A stretch of DNA of 20,921 nucleotides from Lachnospiraceae bacterium (GTDB lineage Bacteria > Bacillota > Clostridia > Lachnospirales > Lachnospiraceae): NCBI GenBank assembly GCA_029068665.1, contig JAIECC010000321.1:1-20921 (forward strand). Reading direction: 5' to 3'. The notes below the pieces were generated by a model. That model saw only the letters and a program-made list of their open reading frames with translations, was not told where the DNA came from and made no database searches. The translations under genes were made by a program, and so were the position numbers. This document shows positions 15,401-20,921 of this stretch, in pieces. Each line of letters opens with the position of its first letter. Position 1 is the first letter of the stretch.

Positions 15401-15431
15401 GAGCATGTAAAAGGAAAAGGAGGTCATGGAA

Positions 15432-16199
15432 ATGGCAATACTAGAGGTAAAGAATCTGAAAAAGATTTATACGACCCGGTTCGGCGGAAATCAGGTTCAG
15501 GCATTGAGTGATGTCTGCTTTTCAGTAGAACAAGGGGAATATGTGGCAATTATGGGTGAGTCCGGTTCCGGAAAAACCACATTATTGAATATATTAGCAG
15601 CACTTGATAAGCCTACGGACGGAGAGGTTATATTAGACGGGAAGAGTCTTGGCAAGGTAAAGGAAAAGGAGATATCTGCATTCCGGCGGGATAATCTGGG
15701 ATTTGTATTTCAGGATTTTAATCTGTTGGATACTTTTACACTGCAGGATAATATATTCCTGCCTTTAGTACTGGCAGGAAAAAGCTATAGTGAAATGAAT
15801 AGTAAGCTTACGTTTCTTGCAAAGAAGTTAGGCATTGAAACACTTCTTGGCAAATATCCTTATGAAGTATCCGGAGGACAGAAGCAGCGGGCAGCTGTAG
15901 CACGGGCATTGATTACCGGACCGAAGCTGATTCTTGCAGACGAGCCTACCGGTGCCTTGGATTCCAGGGCAGCAGACAGCCTGCTTCGTTTGTTTAATGA
16001 GGTAAATGCAGAAGGGCAGACGATTTTGATGGTGACCCATTCAACCAAGGCTGCCAGCCATGCGGGCCGTGTACTGTTCATTAAGGATGGAATGGTATTT
16101 CACCAGATATATCGTGGAGATCATACTACAGAAGAAATGTATCAGAAGATTTCTGACACCCTTACCTTGATTACGACAGGTGGTGATAAGCATGAATAA
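15432..16199 (+). CDS. ABC transporter ATPase, BceA-like
   Basis: The 255-aa ATPase of a peptide-detoxifying ABC transporter shows Walker A GESGSGKTT (42-50), the Q-loop region 'LGFVFQDFNLLDTF', signature VSGGQKQR, Walker B LILADEPTGALDS and the H-loop MVTHS. All are intact. The sequence belongs to the MacB/LolD/BceA group. GGAGG (15419-15423) is 8 nt from ATG 15432 but only 2 nt from ATG 15426, so the former is chosen. Its last 8 nt overlap the permease start (ATGAATAA), implying tight coupling. It is expressed from the promoter at 15372-15400 under the upstream two-component pair. Confidence 0.93.
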   Translation: MAILEVKNLKKIYTTRFGGNQVQALSDVCFSVEQGEYVAIMGESGSGKTTLLNILAALDKPTDGEVILDGKSLGKVKEKEISAFRRDNLGFVFQDFNLLDTFTLQDNIFLPLVLAGKSYSEMNSKLTFLAKKLGIETLLGKYPYEVSGGQKQRAAVARALITGPKLILADEPTGALDSRAADSLLRLFNEVNAEGQTILMVTHSTKAASHAGRVLFIKDGMVFHQIYRGDHTTEEMYQKISDTLTLITTGGDKHE

Positions 16200-18168
16200 A
16201 AGATTTTATCCAAGGCTTGCCATCAATAATATCAGGAAGAATGGCCGTACTTATATTCCGTATCTTATTACCTGTATTATTACCATTGCCATGTATTATA
16301 TTATACATTCTTTATCTATAAATGAGGATATGCTCAATATTCGTGGCGGTCAGCAGATGCAGGGAATGATGGAATTCGGACGTTATATTGTAGGGATATT
16401 CTCTGTTGTGTTTTTGTTTTATACTAATAGTTTTTTAATGAAGCGCCGGAAAAAAGAAATCGGTCTTTGGAATATTCTTGGAATGGAAAAACGGCATATT
16501 CGAAAGGTAATGGCTTTCGAGTCCCTGTATATTGCTGCAATCAGCCTGATTGCAGGGCTTTTATTGGGGATTCTGCTGGAAAAGAGTATGTATCTGCTTT
16601 TAGTAAAGCTTTTGGATGTTGAAATCACGTTGGGATTCCATGTGTATGGCAAGGCCCTTGTTGTATCCTGTATTTTATTTGGTATTATCTTTATCCTGAT
16701 TTTTCTGAATTCCATATGGCAGGTATCCAGGGCAAATCCCATTGATTTGCTGCGGGGAGGCGCGGTAGGAGAGCAGGAACCGAAAACGAAATGGATCATG
16801 GCAATATTAGGTATCTGTTGTCTGGCAGGGGCTTATACATTATCTATCTGTCTGAAGAACCCGCTGGATGCATTTCTTTTCTTCTTTTTTGCAGTATTAC
16901 TAGTAATTGCAGGAACCTATTTCTTATTTTTTGCAGGCAGTATTGCATTTCTGAAGGTGCTGCGTAAGAACAAGAATTATTATTATAAGGCCCGGCATTT
17001 TATTTCTGTATCCAGTATGCTGTATCGTATGAAACGGAATGCAGTGGGTCTTGCCAATATCTGCATCCTGTCGACCATGGTGCTAGTTATGCTGTGTTCT
17101 ACCACATCTCTGGTTATAGGGGAAGAGGATATTATTCATAGAAGGTATCCCAATGATTTTTCTATTACCGAATATGGACAAATGGAAGCAGCACCAGAAC
17201 TAATGGAGGTAGTCAATCAGGGAATTAATGATCAACACATGGAGATTGAAACTGCTATCTGGTATTCTTATTTTGAAGTTGCTGCTATTCAGAAGAACTC
17301 TGCTTTCAATACAGACCGGGAGGAATTTAGCAATTATAATGATGTGAAATATTTGGTGATGATTCCATTGTCAGATTACAACCGTATTCTTGGAACAGAT
17401 ATTATCTTGCAAGAAGACGAAATATTGATGTATACACCACAAAAAAAGTATTTTTATGATACGCTGACAGTGTTTGGCAATACCTATACTATTAAAGAAC
17501 AGCTAAACGAGTTATGGAATATTGAAGACGATCATGTCTTTACTACCTATTATCTGATTGTCAGGGATGCACAGGAGATTGTGAAGGGAATCCAATGGAT
17601 GTATGAGGATTATGGAGATGTAAACTTCTATTTTAAGACCTATTATGGTTATGATCTTATTGGTCCGACAGAGTCTCAGAATGCGGCTTTTGTTCAAATA
17701 CGGGATGAATTTTTAGCAAGAGACTGGGATGTGGTTATATATACCCATGAGAATGCAAGGAGGGACTTTCTCAGCCTGCATGGCAGTCTGTTCTTTCTGG
17801 GCTTGTTCTTAAGCGTATTATTTACCATGGCAGCTATTTTAGTTATATATTATAAGCAGATTTCGGAAGGCTATGAGGATAAGGAGCGGTACGAAATCAT
17901 GCAGAAGGTAGGTATGAGCCATAGAGAAGTTAAGCAGTCTATCCACTCTCAGATTCTGACCGTATTCTTTCTGCCGTTGCTTATGGCAGGTGTGCATGTA
18001 GGCTTTGCACTTCCGGTCATTACCAGAATGCTGAGACTATTTGGATTCTTTAATACAGGGCTTTTTGTACTGTGTGCCTTAGGATGCTTCCTGATATTTG
18101 CTGTTCTGTATGGAATTATCTATTCTATAACGGCAAAAGCATACTATAAGATAGTAAGCCGGAATTAG
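16192..18168 (+). CDS. ABC transporter permease, BceB-like (FtsX domains)
   Basis: The 658-aa permease has the Bce layout. An FtsX-like membrane half with 'FLMKRRKKEIGLWNILGMEKRHI' comes first, with further helices up to about residue 310. A large extracytoplasmic domain of about 215 residues (309-525) lies between helices VII and VIII. A second FtsX-like part follows with 'YEIMQKVGMSHREVKQSI' and three final helices. The large external loop is the region known to govern peptide recognition in BceAB systems. AGGTGG lies 8 nt before ATG 16192; two in-frame GTGs upstream are less likely starts. With the ATPase and the two-component pair it forms a sensing and resistance complex for cell-wall-targeting peptides. 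Confidence 0.92.
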   Translation: MNKRFYPRLAINNIRKNGRTYIPYLITCIITIAMYYIIHSLSINEDMLNIRGGQQMQGMMEFGRYIVGIFSVVFLFYTNSFLMKRRKKEIGLWNILGMEKRHIRKVMAFESLYIAAISLIAGLLLGILLEKSMYLLLVKLLDVEITLGFHVYGKALVVSCILFGIIFILIFLNSIWQVSRANPIDLLRGGAVGEQEPKTKWIMAILGICCLAGAYTLSICLKNPLDAFLFFFFAVLLVIAGTYFLFFAGSIAFLKVLRKNKNYYYKARHFISVSSMLYRMKRNAVGLANICILSTMVLVMLCSTTSLVIGEEDIIHRRYPNDFSITEYGQMEAAPELMEVVNQGINDQHMEIETAIWYSYFEVAAIQKNSAFNTDREEFSNYNDVKYLVMIPLSDYNRILGTDIILQEDEILMYTPQKKYFYDTLTVFGNTYTIKEQLNELWNIEDDHVFTTYYLIVRDAQEIVKGIQWMYEDYGDVNFYFKTYYGYDLIGPTESQNAAFVQIRDEFLARDWDVVIYTHENARRDFLSLHGSLFFLGLFLSVLFTMAAILVIYYKQISEGYEDKERYEIMQKVGMSHREVKQSIHSQILTVFFLPLLMAGVHVGFALPVITRMLRLFGFFNTGLFVLCALGCFLIFAVLYGIIYSITAKAYYKIVSRN

Positions 18169-18224
18169 AAGTTCCACAGTAAACGATGATTTTCGGAATA
18201 TAGAAAGGGTATCAGGTGATAGGA

Positions 18225-18389
18225 ATGAAAGAGAAATCAGATTTAAAGAATCATAATGTACAATCTCCGAAGTGGGGCTGTGTAATCGTCTGTGTATTGT
18301 TGATACCCATCGCCATACTGCTTGCAGCACTTCGTATTGTCTGGTGTGTTATCGATCGGATTACATCGGTTACAGAGGGATATGAATAA
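18225..18389 (+). CDS. Small single-TM protein of unknown function
   Basis: This 54-codon ORF lies 56 nt after the permease stop. AGGTGA (18214-18219) precedes ATG 18225 by 5 nt. The product has a basic, polar N-terminus (MKEKSDLKNHNVQSPKWG), one hydrophobic helix at about residues 18-39, and a short tail ending EGYE. I do not recognise a family. A ribosome site, a clean transmembrane helix and co-orientation with the Bce transporter make it a likely real small membrane protein, possibly an accessory peptide of the transporter or kinase. Codon statistics cannot settle so short an ORF. Confidence 0.55.
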   Translation: MKEKSDLKNHNVQSPKWGCVIVCVLLIPIAILLAALRIVWCVIDRITSVTEGYE

Positions 18390-18395
18390 TACATA

Positions 18396-18424
18396 TTGTA
18401 ATGCAGTTATATCTTTGATATAAT
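18396..18424 (+). promoter_or_regulatory. Promoter-like element in the intergenic region
   Basis: TTGTAA (18396-18401) and a perfect TATAAT (18419-18424) are 17 bp apart. The predicted start is near 18431. A strong terminator lies about 75-120 nt downstream with no ORF between, so the element may drive a short non-coding transcript or a leader for the YD-repeat gene. Confidence 0.5.
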
Positions 18425-18430
18425 TTTTGG

Positions 18431-18551
18431 TGTAGAAGATATTGAAAAATAAAAAGTAAGAACAGAATAGGAATATTCAGGTTCTATTACTCATACTGTA
18501 AGATACGCATAGAACCCCTAGATTATATGCTTGGGGTTTTATGCGTTTTTT
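18431..18551 (+). ncRNA. Candidate small RNA or attenuated leader
   Basis: The stretch between the promoter-like element and the end of the terminator is about 120 nt and has no usable ORF. Besides the terminator it holds a small hairpin, GAATA-GGAA-TATTC, near 18466-18479, with a GNRA-type tetraloop. I recognise no known riboswitch or sRNA family. It could be a free sRNA or a 5' leader controlling read-through into the surface-protein genes. If the promoter is not real, the terminator simply ends the Bce transcript. Confidence 0.35.
18505..18551 (+). terminator. Strong intrinsic terminator
   Basis: ACGCATAGAACCCC (18505-18518) pairs with GGGGTTTTATGCGT (18533-18546), a 14-bp stem with one G-U pair and a 14-nt loop. 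A run of six T (18546-18551) follows. It ends transcription from the Bce module and/or the short transcript starting near 18431. Confidence 0.9.
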
Positions 18552-18620
18552 GTGTGGATAAAGCAATGTTAAATAGGAAAAATGTGTTGATTTGTTAGGA
18601 AAGAATTGCAGGGGGAGCTT

Positions 18621-19178
18621 ATGAGAAAAAGGCTGCTGTGTGTAGTTGTATTACTGATATGTTGTGGTACAGCTGTCGGATTTACTGCTATAAAGTCGGA
18701 AGAAGAGATGACCGGTGATATAAAGTATGAATATGATGAATTAAACAGGATTATTAAGGAAACCTATCCGGACGGAACAACTATTATATATCAGTATGAT
18801 AAGAATGGAAATCTGCTTGAAACCATCGTGTCAAAAGGTACGGCAAATACGGAAACCGGGGAATCTAATATGATAAAAGGAGCAGATTGTGAGAGTGAAG
18901 TGCAGGGAGGAAATCCGCCTGGCAGAGAAAATGACCGGATAAATGAGAACAGAACTCATACTGCAGCAGGCAGTGGGCTGGGATTGGAAAATACTGCAAT
19001 GGGCTGGGAGATAAGAGAACATCGTTTTGCACCGGGAGCAGCAGTCATGTGGAATGCAGGATGGATTATAATAATCTTTTTGATTGTCCTGCTGGCAGGC
19101 GGTGCAATACGGAAAATCAGAAAAAGCCGGATACAGGAATCGGGGGAAAAAGCCGGAGAAATTACAAAAGAGGAATGA
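18621..19178 (+). CDS. Small membrane-anchored YD-repeat (RHS-type) protein
   Basis: The 185-aa protein has a signal-peptide-like start (MRKRLLCVVVLLICCGTAVGF). One to two YD repeats follow at about residues 35-68 (IKYEYDELNRIIKETYPDG then TTIIYQYDKNGNLLETI). A polar linker rich in G, N and E (about 75-140), one transmembrane helix (about 145-164, GWIIIIFLIVLLAGGA) and a charged cytoplasmic tail complete it. YD repeats normally occur in dozens within huge RHS or teneurin-like proteins, so a single unit on a membrane stalk is unusual. GGGGGAG lies just before ATG 18621; TTG 18606 is in frame but sits upstream of this site. It is followed after 17 nt by the large secreted protein, so the two are probably one operon and may interact. 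Confidence 0.75.
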   Translation: MRKRLLCVVVLLICCGTAVGFTAIKSEEEMTGDIKYEYDELNRIIKETYPDGTTIIYQYDKNGNLLETIVSKGTANTETGESNMIKGADCESEVQGGNPPGRENDRINENRTHTAAGSGLGLENTAMGWEIREHRFAPGAAVMWNAGWIIIIFLIVLLAGGAIRKIRKSRIQESGEKAGEITKEE

Positions 19179-19195
19179 ACACACAGGAGAAGAAC

Positions 19196-20921
19196 ATGAG
19201 GGTTCAAAGAGGAATTTATAGGGCTTTTTCACTCATTATGACACTTGTGATTGTCATACAATGCCTGGCATCAAATGGTATGTATATCTACGCTGCTGGC
19301 AGTATCATGGAGGAAGACGAAGAGCATACAGAGGAAGTCACAGATATTCCTGCGTTGACAGGGAAAGAATGGAGGGTGAAAACCGGTGTTGTTTTCGAAG
19401 ATACCGTATTGGAGGAAAGCTGTTATCTGACTCGGGATGTTACGGTAAAAGGCGATTTAGAGGTATATGATTCCATTCAGTTAAATGGACACACGCTGAC
19501 CATAGAAGGTAATCTGCAGTTACGGGACGATGCCAATGTGATATTAGATGGTGATCTTGTAGTAGAAGGCAATATAGAAATAGACGGGGGACAGCTTTTG
19601 TTTTATGGTAAAACGCTTTGTTGTCAGGGTGATGTTATGATTACCGATATGAATGCCGATCAAAGAATAGCACTGACACATGACTGTGATAAGCTTCAGA
19701 TATCAGATGATTTTAGTTTTAATAATTCTTTGGAGGGAGCACTCCTGTTCCAAGAGGGCATTCTGGAATTAGCCGGAGATTTTGTAGAAATCAGAATAAA
19801 TGAGTCTCCTGAAATAACCCTTGAATTTGGCCCGGAATTTCAAGTGATTCTTAATGGAGAAGAAGAGCGGCAGTCTCTATCTGCTGTATCGAATCTGATA
19901 ATAAAGGATGACCAGGAAGGTACAAGCTATACCGTGAAATCCATTCGTACCACTCAGGATACGGAATCGCCAGTGCTTGTGGAATGGGATGTATTTCAGG
20001 TCTATGAAGGAAACGTAATAAATCGGGATACGGGATTCTCTATCACAGCAAAAGATAATTGCGGGATAGAGAGTTTGACTATATTTTATGCACTTAAGGG
20101 AACGGAGGAATGGGAGGAGCTTCCGTATCGAAGCTATTCCTTCAAGACAGAAAAAGACAAAGGGGGATCTGGAACCATTCCTACCAGCCTGCTTCGGGGA
20201 ACATATGTGTTTCGCTTTGTCATTACGGATATCAGTGGGAATACCACGGAGGAGACAGAGGAATATCATATTAATTGTCAGGGAATCGAGGCACCGGTCA
20301 TTACGAACCGGACCGGGAAAAGCACATCCATTTCCCTGGAGTGGACCATGTCAGAGTCTGCAGATGTAAACTATGAAGTCCAGATATTAGAAGGTGATAC
20401 CTTCGTTCGAAACCAGTATGTACGTAATAAGACCTATGCGACGATTACTGGTCTGCCGGCGAATCAGGATTATACTATAAGAATACAGCCATATAAGTAT
20501 TCCAGCGTATACGGAGGCTCTGAGTATGGAATCCCATCGGAGCCGGTTACGGTAACAACAATGGAGGATACTGAAATACCGCGCATTACAGCTTTGCGCC
20601 CTGCACCCACCTATGTAGGAGATAAAATTCCCCTGACGGTAATGGTAACGGATAATAATGCGGTTCAATCCGTTCAACTGGAATATTCACTGGATAAAGA
20701 GCAGTGGCTGCCAATTGCTGAACAGCAGGCGGAAACAAAGAGAACAACCTACACATTTTCCTGTCAAATGGATACCAGCGGGCTTCCGGAGGGCAGTATC
20801 TATATACGGGCATTTGCCTATGATTATGCCGGGAATAAGAGTCAGGGAGTTCAGAACGAGTATATCATCGACCACACGCCGCCGGAAGGGGTGGATGATT
20901 TGGAGGCATACGATATAGATG
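19196..20921 (+). CDS. Large secreted multidomain surface protein, N-terminal part (runs off window)
   Basis: The frame from ATG 19196 stays open for 575 codons to the window end, so the gene is truncated here. AGGAG (19185-19189) is 6 nt upstream. The order is: signal peptide (about 1-34); an acidic linker; a solenoid-like stretch (about 78-150) with alternating 'VKGDLEV', 'LTIEGNLQL', 'ILDGDLVVEGNIEI' units; an Ig-like module (about 255-360); an Fn3-like module (about 365-456, from 'APVITNRTGKSTSISLEWTM' to VTVTTM); and a second Ig-like module (about 459-562) ending DHTPPE, after which another Fn3-like unit appears to start. No sorting signal or enzyme domain is visible in this part. Next to the YD-repeat protein, it may be the front of a giant RHS/YD-repeat surface protein, but its C-terminal part is outside the window. 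Confidence 0.82.
   Translation, partial: MRVQRGIYRAFSLIMTLVIVIQCLASNGMYIYAAGSIMEEDEEHTEEVTDIPALTGKEWRVKTGVVFEDTVLEESCYLTRDVTVKGDLEVYDSIQLNGHTLTIEGNLQLRDDANVILDGDLVVEGNIEIDGGQLLFYGKTLCCQGDVMITDMNADQRIALTHDCDKLQISDDFSFNNSLEGALLFQEGILELAGDFVEIRINESPEITLEFGPEFQVILNGEEERQSLSAVSNLIIKDDQEGTSYTVKSIRTTQDTESPVLVEWDVFQVYEGNVINRDTGFSITAKDNCGIESLTIFYALKGTEEWEELPYRSYSFKTEKDKGGSGTIPTSLLRGTYVFRFVITDISGNTTEETEEYHINCQGIEAPVITNRTGKSTSISLEWTMSESADVNYEVQILEGDTFVRNQYVRNKTYATITGLPANQDYTIRIQPYKYSSVYGGSEYGIPSEPVTVTTMEDTEIPRITALRPAPTYVGDKIPLTVMVTDNNAVQSVQLEYSLDKEQWLPIAEQQAETKRTTYTFSCQMDTSGLPEGSIYIRAFAYDYAGNKSQGVQNEYIIDHTPPEGVDDLEAYDID

Noticed and set aside
15066..15410. Plus-strand 114-codon frame overlapping the end of the kinase and the regulator site
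   Set aside because: It is out of frame with the intact ATPase domain motifs and has no ribosome site; the regulatory repeat explains the spacer better.
1..20921. Mobile element, prophage, CRISPR array or tRNA/rRNA
   Set aside because: No transposase, integrase, terminal inverted repeat pair, regularly spaced repeat or RNA-gene signature was seen on either strand.

Overview
The window looks like chromosome of a low-to-moderate-GC, Gram-positive (monoderm) member of the Clostridia, most likely Lachnospiraceae. The grounds are strong AGGAGG-type ribosome sites, Firmicute families (YfhO, DUF2508/YaaL, DUF5702, DUF6382-FHA, Bce-type two-component and ABC modules, aBig-type Ig domains), and a Tad pilus locus with no secretin or other outer-membrane gene. 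No rRNA, tRNA, CRISPR array, transposase or phage gene was seen.

Layout. (1) 1-3578, plus strand: the 3' end of a YfhO-family membrane protein overlapping galU, then a membrane-anchored hybrid histidine kinase ending in a very long hairpin terminator. (2) 3633-3893, minus strand: a DUF2508/YaaL-like small protein. Its upstream region is shared with the next operon and carries a perfect 18-bp palindrome of TACANNTGTA type inside a good promoter. (3) 4048-13520, plus strand: a compact ten-gene Tad (type IVb/Flp) pilus operon. The order is prepilin peptidase (apparent ATT start), TadZ/CpaE-like ATPase, TadA/CpaF motor ATPase, TadB, TadC with an extracytoplasmic Ig-like insertion, a single 60-aa Flp pilin, a DUF5702 protein, a TadE-like pseudopilin with an unusual basic leader and two tandem Cys motifs, a second small TadE-like pseudopilin, and a DUF6382-FHA membrane protein. 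(4) 13591-18389, plus strand: a Bce-type peptide-antibiotic sensing and resistance module (OmpR-family regulator, intramembrane-sensing kinase, ATPase, ten-TM permease). It has a clear regulator-like site in front of the transporter and a 54-aa single-TM ORF after it. (5) 18390-18620: intergenic, with a promoter-like element followed by a strong terminator, possibly a small RNA of about 120 nt. (6) 18621-20921, plus strand: a small secreted, membrane-anchored protein with YD (RHS-type) repeats, then the start of a large secreted multidomain protein (beta-solenoid-like, Ig-like and Fn3-like modules) running off the window.

How the genes fit together. The Tad operon encodes an inner-membrane motor and platform, a maturation peptidase, one major pilin and three candidate minor-pilin or surface components. 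The terminal FHA protein suggests phosphothreonine-dependent control. The Bce module is a self-contained sensing and detoxification unit; its position after the Tad operon may be coincidental. The RHS-type pair at the right edge looks like another surface system. The window is therefore mainly cell-surface biology. The core families are known. The less ordinary signals are the ATT start, the shared divergent operator, the odd TadE-like protein, the FHA link, the candidate small RNA and the small YD-repeat membrane protein.
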